Counted from the stretch's first letter, positions 23,386 through 34,235 are shown. The stretch: 64,000 bases of DNA from Cymodocea nodosa (GCA_036874045.1 CM072344.1:10822501-10886500), one strand, 5' to 3'. The notes: a model not told the origin generated them from the letters alone. Numbers and translations: made by a program.

Positions 23386-23766
23386 TCACATATCACATAG
23401 CCTACAAATACCAAAATTTAATCTTATGTTGTAGAAAGTAGTTTCATCTAAGGGTTTTGTAAAGATATCAGCTAATTGATTTTTACTAAACACAAATCCT
23501 AATTTAATTTTTCCTTTGATTACGTTATCTCTTAGAAAATGATGTCTAACTTCTATATGCTTTGCTCTAGAATGCAATACAGGATTTTTGGAAAGATTTA
23601 TTACAGAACTACTATCATAATAAATCTCAATTGTATCATAAGATAATCCAAAGTCTTCTAAAGTTTGCCTTATCCACAGAATCTGAGTGCAACACAATGA
23701 AGCAGCAACATATTCAGCTTCAGTGGTTGAAAGTATTACACAGTTTTGCTTTTTACTAAACCATGA
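23386..23766 (-). pseudogene. RNase H end of pol, copia element E
   Basis: Minus-strand translation: EYVAAS-type motif, CCTQILWIRQTLEDFG, YYDSSSVINLSKNPVLHSRA, KHIEVRHHFLRDNV and KNQLADIFTKPL, the C-terminal RNase H of copia pol. It is cut by insertion of gypsy A; the upstream part continues at 61639. Confidence 0.9.
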
Positions 23767-25746
23767 TGTTTAGAATGAAAAAGTGCATAATATTAACAGT
23801 TAAATGATGATTAATTGCATAATATTTAGCTTATCATATGAGAATTAAGCCATTATGTTATAATTGCACTGTTATAAGCTTTAATGAAAGAATCTACATA
23901 ATTTCAGGGAATTAATGTTAATTTAGTACATTTCTGAATTGTCGATAAATTGCAGACTATAAAATTCTTAAGTATCTGAACTTTCTGTTATTTCGGAGTG
24001 TTATACTACATGTATCGGATAGTATGTTTTAAAAGAATATTTTATTATTTCTTGGAATGCACGTGTTGAAACCTTAATGCATGACTTAAGTGGATTTTCG
24101 GTAAGTTATCTATTAACTATCTGAAATGCATCTGGGCATTGGATAGTTAGGTTCTTAAATGTCTGAAATATCTGAATTTGTTAAGTTAGAATTATGCACG
24201 TGTTGAATTTAAATGCTTTAGTAGATCACGTGAGATGCACATGTTTAACTCGTTAAGTTAGCATAACTGTACGCGTTGAGTTATATGAATACACACTAAG
24301 GTAACGTATTATGTTAGTAGTTTATTTCTTTATTGCACGTGTTTTATGGTTAAATCAACGAAGTAAGTCCATTGAGTTATCTGTAACTCCACGGACCATT
24401 TATTTTCTAATATGTCACTATAGCGATTACAAAAACAGGACATTCGAAGGAAAACCATGATTGCACATATCACGTAGGAATTCACTCATGGAAGGAAGAA
24501 GAAATCACCATCGTTGATATGAATGAAGGAAATCCAACCGATCATCTAAGCAGAAGTAGTTACTACTAAGAAATATAAAAGAAAAGGAGAAAAGACGAAG
24601 AAAGTGTGTGTGTAGAGGTGGAGGACCGCGGTAACTGTAGGAAGCGTTGGAAGTTCCCTGAAGCTCCACACCACCATCACCATAATCACCAACCATCGGA
24701 GGTCTATGAGGATACTTTCCTGATGTTGGGTCGATTCTGAACCAAACACGGTACTTGACAACCATTGTGAGGAGTGATTGCATCGTAGGAAGGGAAGCCA
24801 TTTTCACTAAGCACCGACTCATATCTCAAGAGATCGTAAAACTTCTAGCCTTGGTTTCAGGTTGATGCTAGTATGTTGAGGAAAAGATCATCTTGCAATT
24901 CTAGACTCGCGATTCTATAGGGAGAGGAGACAAGATTGTAAGTGATTAAGTTTTCAATGGTGTAATCGCGTTGCATGTAGTGACGGAAGTATTTACTGTC
25001 AATAGAGATTTTTACATTTCACCTTTCACCCATTTTCATGAACATATCAAAACAAAAATACCAAAAACAACAACTTATCTGTGTTTACATTTAGTATTTA
25101 AGTGTTGTATTGTTTGTTTTGTATTGTGATTAATGTTATCATTGTTAGTATTGTGAATGTTTTATGTTTGTTTGATTCAGAAAATAGAAAATAGTTTTAC
25201 AGTTTACTGAAATTGATTCGTTCCAGATACTTAAAGATTTTAAGGGTTACTATTTGAAATATCTGAATGTTAGTGTTGCTTAATGATAAATCTAATATTA
25301 ACTAGCATTAAAGAACTTATTTGATGTTATTTACAATCTATGGAATCACCCAATGGTTGGCCGAATTCCTCTGTAAATAGTAGTATTTAACTAGAAAGAT
25401 AGACTCGTGGAGTTAACTTAAGTCTATGAGGTTAGTCTATTGAGTTAGCCATAACTCCATGAACTTAGTCTGTTGTGTTAACTGTAACTCAATAGAGTGC
25501 TTAACTGAACACATAAACTCTAATATAAAAATCAAGACAATACATAATTCTTACTCAATCTCTGTGGGATCGACCTGTACTTGCACATAAATATAATATA
25601 CACTATGCACTTGCAGTTAAAATACAAATTGGAATTAATATCTAATTTTTGTGAAAGTTTGTTAATTTACTTCTAAAAGTAATTATTGATATAAGCATAA
25701 AGACAAAGTAAACAAGTTGTTTGATTTAATCTTTCACAACCAAACA
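23767..25746 (+). repeat. 5' LTR of gypsy element A
   Basis: 1980 bp from TGTTTAGAATG to CCAAACA. Candidate TATA box TATAAAAG at 24574-24581. Motif arrays at about 24180-24420 (upstream of TATA) and 25395-25505 (downstream). The primer site follows seven bases after the end. Confidence 0.95.
24180..24420. repeat. Motif array in the gypsy A 5' LTR
   Basis: Copies include AACTCGTTAAGTTAG (about 24247-24261), CGCGTTGAGTTA (about 24271-24282), TCAACGAAGTAAG and CCATTGAGTTATC (about 24355-24383), alongside CACGTG-like cores. It aligns with the copia LTR array at 17515-17640 and lies about 150 bp upstream of the TATA box. Confidence 0.7.
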
Positions 25747-25753
25747 AGTTTTC

Positions 25754-25771
25754 TAGCGCCGTTGTCGGGGA
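25754..25771 (+). other. Primer binding site of gypsy A (tRNA-Asp type)
   Basis: TAGCGCCGTTGTCGGGGA, two changes from TGGCGCCGTTGCCGGGGA, the complement of plant tRNA-Asp used by many Athila/Tat elements. A good splice-donor-like GTAAGT follows at 25790-25795 and is kept in gypsy B (40271-40276). Confidence 0.88.
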
Positions 25772-25852
25772 TTGAGAAGCTAAGAAACTGTAAGTGTTGT
25801 TTTGTTTTAATAGCAAGAGGAGTGTTGTGTGTTTTGTTCAATAATTGAGAAT

Positions 25853-26821
25853 ATGGCATATGCTTATGCTCAAAGATTTCTGAAACTTGTAGTTAGCATA
25901 TGTGAATTCTGCAATTTGGAAGGTCACGACATTTCTGAATGTGTGAAACTGAGACGTTTGTAGATTGTTAGATCACATGAACAACAAATGAATTATCTTT
26001 AATATAATAGATCTAAGTATAAGATTCCTATGGTTTACCCAACTAATGGTCAGCTTAGAATGTGTAATATGTAAAGAGACAAAGAAGTTTGGGATAGGTA
26101 TGATAGACTGGAGCATAGCTTAGAGCAAAACATGAACAAACTAGAACAATATATGTTTCAGCAACAAGAAGTCAACCAATTAAACTATAGAGAAGAATAT
26201 TCTGAACCTAAAATTGATATCATTTATGAAATTGGAAAAACCATAATGAAAATTAATCAAAAATTGAATGCAATGAGATTAGATGATCTAGAAAGAAAAC
26301 TAAAAGTATTGGATGAATATACAATGAAATTACAAGTTATGCAATAGGAAAACACAAACGAAAACTTTCATGCTACAGATCTGCATAATTTGCAAGACAA
26401 ACAAACAAAAGAAAATACTAATGCGATAAAATTTAAAGAATGCAATTTAAAACTAAAAATAGTTGAAGATCATAATCACGAAAATCATATACAAGAACAT
26501 CAAGAAAGTAACGAAAATCTAGAAGATGTATGTATAACATTAAGATCTAGAACTGATATACCACCAAGAATTCAAAATGAAAATAATATGAAGGTAGATA
26601 AGAGCAAAAATCAAAATGATAATGAAAATGTAATAACTGAAAATATAGAAATTAATGAAGAAAAATCTAAATCTAAAAATGAGACTAAAAATGATCAAAC
26701 AAATCAAATGAAAGAAAAAGAATCTTTTAAATCACAATCATTAGCACCCTATCCTAAAAGATTACAACAAACATTTCCTGAAAAACAAGAAAAAATTAGA
26801 GAAATTTTTGAAAAAGTATAA
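25853..26821 (+). pseudogene. Zinc knuckle and coiled-coil leader of pol, gypsy A
   Basis: Starts at ATG 25853 (MAYAYAQRFLK) about 80 bases after the primer site. A CCHC-like knuckle, CEFCNLEGHDISEC, comes within the first 35 residues, then a charged helical stretch (DRLEHSLEQNMNKLEQYMFQ, LDDLERKLKVLDEYT) and a Lys/Asn/Glu-rich linker to the protease. In usual Athila/Tat elements this knuckle follows the Gag domain, which here is absent in front and lies at 34409-37297. Broken. Confidence 0.75.
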
Positions 26822-27602
26822 GTTAAGATTCCTTTGTTAGACTTATTGTAAAAAATGCCACCTTGTGCTAATTTCTTAAGGATTGGTGTACTAAGAAAAG
26901 AAAGCGAAAAGTTTTAAGGAAAGTCTTTTAACTAAGCAAAGTAGTTCCCTATTTCTGCCACAAATTCCTAAAAAGTTATCTGATCTTGGAATTCCTGTTA
27001 TATCATGCACCATAGGAAATATCATTCTAGAAAGAACCTTAATAGACCTAGGTGCAGGTATAAATGTTATGCCAAGTGATATATTTGCATCCTTAGGATT
27101 AAAAGGCTTAATCCCTATTAGGATTGCTATTCAATTAGCTGATAGAAGTATAAGATACCCTAGAGGAAAAATAGAGGATGTCTTAATTAAAATCAAAAAC
27201 TTCATATATCCTATTGATATTGTAATTTTGGATTCCCAACAAATTAAGCATAAAAACAATGATACATCTTTAATTTTGGGAAGACCATTTTTAGCAACAT
27301 TAGGGGTTGTTATTAATTGTAAAACTTGAGTAATGAAGTTAGCATATGGTAATGAGGATACTCAACTAAACATTTTCAAACCAGAAATGTTTGAGGAGTT
27401 AGAAATGTCCTTACATACTATAGACCTTTTAGAGGATGAAAGAGATATGCTAGATGATGTGATTCAAGAAGAATTAAATAAGCAACTCGATCTTGAAACT
27501 TTAGAAGAAAGTGAAAACATAAATATAGAAGGAGATCAAGAAGAAATTAATTTAGAAAATGATGATGTTCAATTAGGAGCCCTAGCTTCTGATGGGCAAT
27601 AG
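26822..27602 (+). pseudogene. Protease region of gypsy A
   Basis: Contains FLPQIPKKLSD-type lead, the active site LIDLGAGINVMPSDIFASLG near 27038-27098, YPRGKIEDVLIKIKNFIYP and the LGRPFLAT motif near 27275, the standard Athila/Tat retropepsin. Followed by an acidic linker up to RT. Broken, few breaks. Confidence 0.88.
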
Positions 27603-28776
27603 ATAGAATTAAAGCCTTTACCTCCTAAATTAACCTATATATTTCTGAAAGAAAAATGAACATGTCCAATCATTATTGCTTCAGATTTAAAAGAGGATCA
27701 AATTGCTAAATTAAAAGATGTAGTAAAAACTTATAAAGAAGCAATAGGATGGACTATGACTGATATAAAAGGGTTAAGTGCAACTTTATGTTATCACCAC
27801 ATATATTTAGAAGAGAATGCTAAACCAGTTTGAATTCCTGAGAGAAAATTAAATCCAAACCTTAAAGAAGTAGTCAAGAAGGAAATAGTGAAATGGTTAG
27901 ATAATGACATAATTTATCCAATTTTTGATAGCTCATGGGTTAGTCCAATCCATGTAGTTCCTAAGAAATCAGGATTAACAGTTATTAGGAATGAAAGTCA
28001 AGACTTGATACCTACTAGAATTCAATCAGGCTGGAGAGTGTGTATAGACTATAGAAAGCTGAATGTTGTGACTAGGAAAGATCATTTCCCCTTACCTTTC
28101 ATAGATCAAATGCTAGAAAAATTAGCAAGGCAAGAATATTTTTATTTCCTAGATGGATATTCAGGATATAACCAAGTCCCAATAGCATTAAAAGATCAAG
28201 AGTAAATAACTTTCACCTGTCCTAATGGAACTTATGCTTTTAAGAGAATGTCATTCGGATTATGCAATGCACCAACCACCTTTCAAAGGTGTATGCAAGG
28301 GCATATTCATTAGAATGACTAAAGATTTTTTAGAAATATTTATGGATGATTTTTCTATTTATGGAACTTCATATGAAGTGTGTTTAAACAATTTAGACCA
28401 AGTATTAAAACGCTGTGTGGAAAAAAGTCTGGTTCTAAATTGGGAAAAATGTCACTTCATGGTTAAACAAGGAATAGTCTTGGGACATGTTGTTTCAAAG
28501 AAAGGGTTGGAAATAGATAAAGCTAAAATATAAGTAATTTCTAATCTACCATAACCTAAATCAGTAAAAGATATTAGATCATTTCTAGGACATACTGGAT
28601 TTTGTAGAAGATTTATTTAAGATTTTAGCAAAATAGCTAAACCTTTAACTAATCTATTAAAAGATGTCCCATTCAACTTTGATAGAAATTGCAAAGAAGC
28701 ATTTTTCAAGCTTAAAACTAGCTTAATTTCAACTCCTATAATACAAGCACCTGATTGGAGCCATCCATTTGAATTA
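27603..28776 (+). pseudogene. Reverse transcriptase of gypsy A
   Basis: Motifs: VVPKKSGLTVIRNE, WRVCIDYRKLN near 28032-28065, LDGYSGYNQVPIA, the catalytic IFMDDFSIYG near 28338-28367, LVLNWEKCHFMVKQGIVLGH, and the thumb/connection up to RNase H. The MDDF variant is typical of the Athila/Tat branch. Homologue in gypsy B at 42110-43230. Broken. Confidence 0.9.
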
Positions 28777-29150
28777 ATGTGTGATGCATTTGATTTTACT
28801 GTAGGAGCAGTATTGAGACAAAAGATAGAAAAATCTCCTAAAGTGATTCATTATGCAAGCAAAACTTTAAATGATGCTCAAGTTAATTACACAACTACTG
28901 AAAAAGAGTTGTTAGCTGTAGTGTTTGCCTTAGAAAAGTTTAGATCATATTTGATTGGAGCTAAAGTGATAGTATACATGGATCATTCAACTTTAAAACA
29001 CCTAATAGCAAAGAAAGAGACCAAACCTAGATTGATCCGTTGGATATTATTATTACAAGAATTTGATCTAGAAATTAAAGATAGAAAAGGTTGTGAGAAT
29101 GTAGTAGCAGATCATTTATCAATATTACAAGTAGAAAAATCAAATATTGA
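28777..29150 (+). pseudogene. RNase H of gypsy A
   Basis: [68 protein letters not shown] and the VADHLS end motif: a standard gypsy RNase H that removes RNA from the RNA-DNA hybrid. Reads through cleanly into the integrase region. Confidence 0.92.
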
Positions 29151-29339
29151 AATTAAGGATAATTTTTCTGATAAACAATTAATGACCATCAACACAATGT
29201 CTTGGTATACAAACATAGTTAATTACTTAGTTATTGGTTTAACACCTAAGGATTGGAATAGACAAGATAAGAAATTGTTCTTTTCAAGAGTAAAATATTA
29301 CTATTGGGAAGACCCATACTTATTTAAGAAATGTTCTGA

Positions 29340-30463
29340 TCTGGTTTTAAGGAGGTGTGTTCCAGAACTGAATATCAGAGCATATTATCTTTCTACCATG
29401 ACCAAGCATGTGGAGGGCATTTTGATTTAGGGAAAACTACTGCTAAAATTCTGCAATGTGTATTTTATTGGCCAACACTATTCAAAGATGCTCATAAATA
29501 TTGCTTAAATTGTTTAAGATGTCAACAAATAGGAAGAATATCAAAGAGGAATATGCTGCCTCTTAATCCTAATGTTGAGGTTGAAATCTTTGATGTGTGG
29601 GGAATAGATTTTATGGGTCCATTTCCTATGTCTAATCAATTTAAGTATATATTATTGGGGGTGGATTATGTATCTAAATGGATAGAAGTTATTCCTACAA
29701 AAACTAATGACAACAAAGTGGTAATACATTTTATAAAAACTAATATAATTGCTAGATTCGGAATACCTAAAGCTATTATCAGTGATAGAGGAACTCATTT
29801 CTATAATAGAAGTTTTGAAGCCTTAATGAAGAAATATGGAGTAAATCACAAAATTGCAATATCATATCATCCGCAAACAAGTGGACAAGTAGAAAATGCA
29901 AACAAACAAATTAAGTTAATCTTAGAACAGATTGGGCTAATAGATTGATAGATGCATTTTGGGCTTATAAGGCAAGCTTAGGTATGTCTCCTTTTAGGCT
30001 AGTATATGGAAAAAGTTCTCATTTACCAATTGAAATTGAACATAAAGCTTATTGGGCATTAAAAACTCTGAACACTAATTTAAATGAAACTGCTAAGAAT
30101 AGAAAAATGTAATTGATTGAATTAGAAGAATTTAGGAATGAAGCTTATTCGAAAACTGTAAGAGAAAATGAAGTTCTAGCATGACAGGAAAATTATTCCA
30201 AAAACCTTTGAAATAGGACAAGAAGTATATCTTTACATGACTAGATTCCATAACCATCTAGGAAAATTAAGATCTAGATGGGCAGGACCTTACATAGTTC
30301 AAAATATTTATCCCTATGGAGTTATTGAAATTGAAAATCCTAAAAATCAAAATATATTTAAAGTAAATGGACAAAGACTTAGACCTATCTTGAAGATATC
30401 AAAAAGTTCCTTTGGAATTATAGAAGAAGTAAGAGTAGAAGACTACTCGAGCTTTACTTTGTA
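29340..30463 (+). pseudogene. Integrase of gypsy A
   Basis: HHCC zinc domain ([30 protein letters not shown]), DDE core (VWGIDFMGPFPMS, VSDRGTHF-type ISDRGTHFYNRSF, YHPQTSGQVENANKQIK) and the C-terminal HLGKLRSRWAGPY with GVIEIENPK. No chromodomain is seen, as expected for Athila/Tat. Gypsy B lacks most of this region. Broken, few breaks. Confidence 0.92.
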
Positions 30464-30510
30464 AGAAATTTTCTAAGTATATATAAATAAAAAAAAACCT
30501 TTATTTAAAT

Positions 30511-30830
30511 ATAGTCACGGTTCAACCGAAAGGAATTATCGGTTTTACCGAAACATATTTTAAACGAAAAAAATCCTTGCGGTTCAACTGACAGGATCCA
30601 TCGGTCTGACCGAAACATAAAAACATAAAAAAATCTATATATTATATTTAGTTTAATGTTGGTGTTACCGAAGTATAATATTGGTTTAACCGATAGAGAA
30701 AAAAAAGAAAATATTTAGTTTCGGTTCAACCGAGGAATATAACGGTTTGACCAAAAAATTTTAAAATGTTGGAAAATTAAGAAACGGTTAGACCGAGAAT
30801 TCTTCGATCTTGACCGAAGTAAAAAGTATT
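30511..30830. repeat. Array of CGGTTNAACCG palindromes after pol in gypsy A
   Basis: About ten copies of a short inverted motif: CGGTTCAACCGA, TCGGTTTTACCGA, CGGTTCAACTGA, TCGGTCTGACCGAA, GGTTTAACCGAT, TCGGTTCAACCGAG, ACGGTTTGACC, ACGGTTAGACCGA and TCGATCTTGACCGA. They lie in AT-rich, otherwise featureless DNA. The family differs from the TAACTCAACG array that follows. Confidence 0.75.
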
Positions 30831-30861
30831 ATTATATGCATTTTTATTAGATATAACTTTA

Positions 30862-31016
30862 TGAAAAGTTCGTTGAATTACACTTACCTCAACGAACTTA
30901 CTCCGTTAAGTCTAGGATAAGTTAACGAACTTACCCCGTTGAGTTAACTATAACTCAATGGAGTACTGTAGTTAAGTCCACGAACTTAGTCCGTGGAGTT
31001 AACCGTAATTCCACGA
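30862..31016. repeat. TAACTCAACGRA-type inverted array before the gypsy accessory ORF
   Basis: Consecutive pairs such as CTCAACGAACTTACTCCGTT, GTTAACGAACTTACCCCGTT, TAACTCAATGGAG and TCCACGAACTTAGTCCGTGG, each a short imperfect palindrome. It ends about 60 bases before the TATA-like element at 31077. Similar arrays lie before gag and in the LTRs. Confidence 0.75.
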
Positions 31017-31074
31017 ATGAGAGAGCGAGAGTTTGTGTGGGAAATGACTCGATTACCTGCCTAAACTTAAGGCT

Positions 31075-31098
31075 TATTTATACATAACTTAGGGTTTA
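31075..31098 (+). promoter_or_regulatory. Candidate promoter of the gypsy accessory ORF (TATA and telo-box)
   Basis: TATTTATAC at 31075-31083 followed by TTAGGGTTTA at 31089-31098 (reverse of a telo-box), about 80-100 bases before the first ATG (31174). The copia accessory ORF has the same pair of elements. Inferred only. Confidence 0.45.
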
Positions 31099-31173
31099 GG
31101 GGCATTATCTGTAGAATTATTTAGAACTTAGACCAATAGAGTTCAAAGCGATTCCGTTCCATTGCGTAACTCC

Positions 31174-33426
31174 ATGATGGGAAAGATGACACTAGAATTC
31201 TAGGAGGTCGTAGTTGACACTTTAGAATTTCTTAAAGATTCGGAGGAATGGCACACAAGGCAAAAAATCAGGAATACGATGAGGGAAAATGAGCTTCAAA
31301 AGGTAGAATCTGACATTTTCTACTAGAGGAAAGTGTTAGTTGATTTAGGCATAAAAATACCTTAGATGATGGAAACTAGAATCAAAGTTGTTACGGAAGT
31401 TGTTGTAAGTAGAGAGAGAAGAATCAGGCCAAATAATGAAGTTGCCCTAGAATTGATTCAACATAAGTCCCGGCTCCAATTCAAAAGACACATAGGTAGA
31501 CGGGCTCAGTGGGCAATCTGGGAGCAGCAAAGGAAAGAAAATGATGAACGAGCAATTGAAGAACAAGAGGAGTTGACTGCTGAAAGACCTGCCCTTGAGG
31601 AACAGCAACTATGACCTTCAATTCCACCACCAAGGTTGTTAGAAAGAGCAGCAATTTTGGGGCCTTCTACGAAGGAAGAAATAAGAGAATTTCAAGAATT
31701 GGTTCAAATTGGAAAATACCAAGGAGAACCAGAAGAGTTGGTAGTAGTTATAGCACATCTAGTGTTTGATGCACGGTGCAAAAAGAGGGCTGTAGAAAAG
31801 TTGAAAGCCCAATATAAAATTAAAGTTGAACAGCATCAAGAAGCCACTACCTGACCTATTGTAAGAGGAGCTGAAGTTGGTCCTTCGAGACCAACAATTA
31901 TAGAAAAATTTAAACAAGAAGAGCCAGTACTTATGGCTCAAAGGCCTGTAGAGCCTATTTTTGTGGATTTAATCTTAGAAGAAGAAAAAGAAGACCAGGC
32001 ACAATTAATCAGAAGAATGAAAGGAAAAGAGATAGTGCTTGAACATCAAGAAGAGATTAAATCTAAGGTGCAAATATCAGTAGGGCCTGTAGAGCCGATT
32101 TTTGTAAACCTGCTATCCGATTCTAAGGAGGAGCAGGAGCAACAACAGCAAGAGCAAAGAGAAGAAGAAAAACAAGTTGAAACTAATATGCAACTTGTAC
32201 AAGCAGAAGAAACAGAAATTAGGACTGAAGCTAATTTGCCTGTAACTCCATCCCAATCTGCCATAGAATTAGAAAGAACAGTGACATTGCAGATTGGTAG
32301 TCAGGAGGAAGAAGTAAAAGAAGAAACTAAACAAGAAGCTAAATAAGTACATATGGAAAGAGATGACTCGACAGATTCCACTAAAGAGCAAGAAATTCTT
32401 CAACAAATTTTGGAAAGAACTCAAGATAGAGTGGAGAGTTCTGCCGGCTCACCACCATAGATAGAAGCAAAAGCAAAAATGCAAGAATCTTCAAAGCATT
32501 TTCAGTCTATTCAAGTTCAGCACATGGAAGAGGAAGTTCAAGAACAAACCCCTCTAGAGCAACAAATTTACATTCTTGACCTGACTAAAGCAACAGTTTT
32601 AAATAAAGTACACTTTTGGAGTCAGGAAGCATATAATAAATACCAAAACATTAGGGGTTATGATATCATATACAGTAGACCAGTAAATTGGGACGGGATG
32701 CAAGAAATTAAGGATTTGTTTGAGTTCCAAGGTCTACTGCAGTTTATTTCTCAAGAAAGAGGGCATGTAGTATATGAGAATCTAGTGCCCTACTTTTATG
32801 CAAATTTAAGAGAAAGAGAAAGAGGATTAATTTCCAACATGGAGCAAGTTGGTGTATAGATAACACCAGAGCTTCTCCATAACATTTTAGGATTGAAGAA
32901 TGAAGGACTAGAAATTCTGGAAAGCACAACTACAGTTGAGTGGACAAAACAGATCATAAATGAGTTTTTAGCTATCAATCCTAATGTGTCATTATTAAAT
33001 AGACTGAAGCATTTAAATGGTAAAGCACACATGATAGCTAACATTTTGATTAAGAATGTCTACCAACGACAAAGCCATGATATAGAACTAAGTCAATTTG
33101 TCAAATGGGCCACATATGCAGTTGTGAACATAATTCAGATAAATTGGTCTGCAGTTTTTATCTCCAAGCTGAGAGTAGTAAAGAAGAAATTATTTTATGG
33201 AGATTTGATTTCATTGCTGATGGTGGACAATATTGATTTCAAGAAATGGGCATCCAAAAGAATAAGATCAAGAACCATTTCAGTGAAAGAATGCAGAAAT
33301 TATGTTGGTGCAGAGCTTGCTGAACCTTTTGGAGGAATTACAGGAGCTGTAGAGAGGATAAAACAATTAGAGCATCAATTAGAAAAACTCTAGAAGGAAG
33401 TAGATGAACTTATGAGAAAAGATTAA
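31174..33426 (+). pseudogene. Accessory ORF of gypsy A (plant transposon protein-like)
   Basis: Region of about 750 codons in one main frame between pol and gag. N-terminal half: charged helical and glutamine/glutamate-rich (EEQEQQQQEQREEEKQVE near 32128-32180). C-terminal half: folded-looking domain with FWSQEAYNKYQNI, MQEIKDLFEFQGLLQFI, YENLVPYFYANLRE, HNILGLKNEGLEI, MIANILIKNVYQR, IIQINWSAVFISKLR and KKLFYGD. These motifs line up with the copia accessory ORFs (IANILHAN, IQINWFDVFISQL, KLFFGD). Resembles the putative plant transposon protein family. Function unknown. Several breaks. Confidence 0.75.
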
Positions 33427-33885
33427 ATTGTATTGTTCGTCTACTTGTATATATGTGTATGAAAAATATCTGATTGATTGTAATGTAAACTATTCATATA
33501 AATGAATGTATGTTTTTCAGATATGTTTGCATTTATGTTTGAGAATGATATAATGGATGAACTATCTAGAATATTATATAATTGTTTGAACAAGATGCAA
33601 GATTGTTTAAAAGATATACAAATTTGCCAAATGATAGGATTAAATGCAAGATAACTGGTTAATGCCTGAAAATATCTACATGTTGCAAAGTAAAATATAA
33701 ATTCTACATAACATGAAGTGAACTACAAGTTAAATATTTATATAATGTTCAGATTTAAATGAGTTTTTAATTAGAACATTGTAATAATGACATGTATTTA
33801 ACTTTATTTAAGTAGACAAAATTAGGAAAAAAATATATATATAGAAGTTAATACGAGGAGTAAGTTTTGGAAATTTGCCAAGTGT
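33427..33885 (+). other. Non-coding gap between accessory ORF and motif array, gypsy A
   Basis: AT-rich, no coding potential or recognisable signal beyond being alignable with gypsy B 48363-48666 plus 51719-51855. Looks like a 3' untranslated region of the accessory ORF. Confidence 0.6.
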
Positions 33886-34100
33886 TAACTCAACGAAGTA
33901 AGTTCGTCGAGTTAACCTTAACTCCACGAGGTCAATAGTACAATATAAGGTCACTCCGTTGAGTTATCTGTAACTCAACGAAGTTAATCCGTGGAGTTAG
34001 CAACAGTAATTGAAGCTAGTCCGTTGAGTTAACTGTAACTCAACAAGGTTAGTTCGTGGATTAAGCTAAATGGTTATTCTTTTAGCTACGAACGAAACTT
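33886..34100. repeat. TAACTCAACGRA-type inverted array before the gypsy gag
   Basis: The best example is at 33955-33982: TCCGTTGAGTTA, four bases, then TAACTCAACGAA, a 12-bp inverted repeat with one mismatch. Others: CTCAACGAAGTAAGTTCGTC, TCCGTGGAGTTAG, GTTGAGTTAACTGTAACTC and a longer ACGAACGAAACTTCGTGGG near 34088-34106. Kept in gypsy B (51856-52085). It ends about 130 bp before a TATA box. Confidence 0.78.
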
Positions 34101-34227
34101 CGTGGGTTTAGCGGTTACTGAAAATTTGAAATTAGAAGTGGAACACGTACCCATAAAAATAGGAACCACACTACATGTTACAAGACACGTTCTTGCAACG
34201 AGATTCATTTGCTTTATGGACGTGCAT

Positions 34228-34235
34228 TATAAATA
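34228..34235 (+). promoter_or_regulatory. Candidate TATA box upstream of the displaced gag, gypsy A
   Basis: TATAAATA in the context CATTATAAATATAG, about 175 bases before the gag ATG (34409) and preserved in gypsy B at 52203-52210. Just downstream of the motif array. Would give the gag module its own promoter; inference. Confidence 0.45.

Larger units (their letters stand above)
18589..23766 (-). mobile_element. SIRE-like copia element E, 3' half
   Basis: Oldest layer of the window. From right to left: the end of RNase H (23386-23766), a spacer of about 1.5 kb, the accessory ORF (19661-21831), the 3' region with two polypurine-like tracts, and the partial LTR. Gypsy A splits it at 23766/61639 with target duplication CATGA; the rest of pol is at 61639-64000. 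It is broken, with about ten visible breaks over both parts. Confidence 0.9.

Noticed and set aside
30511-31016. CRISPR-like array
   Set aside because: The repeats are short, imperfect palindromes with irregular spacing in plant retrotransposon DNA; no spacer pattern or cas gene.
31174-33426. Accessory ORF as an env-like gene
   Set aside because: No signal peptide, transmembrane segment or coiled-coil/fusion pattern typical of envelope proteins was seen; it is charged and matches another family instead.
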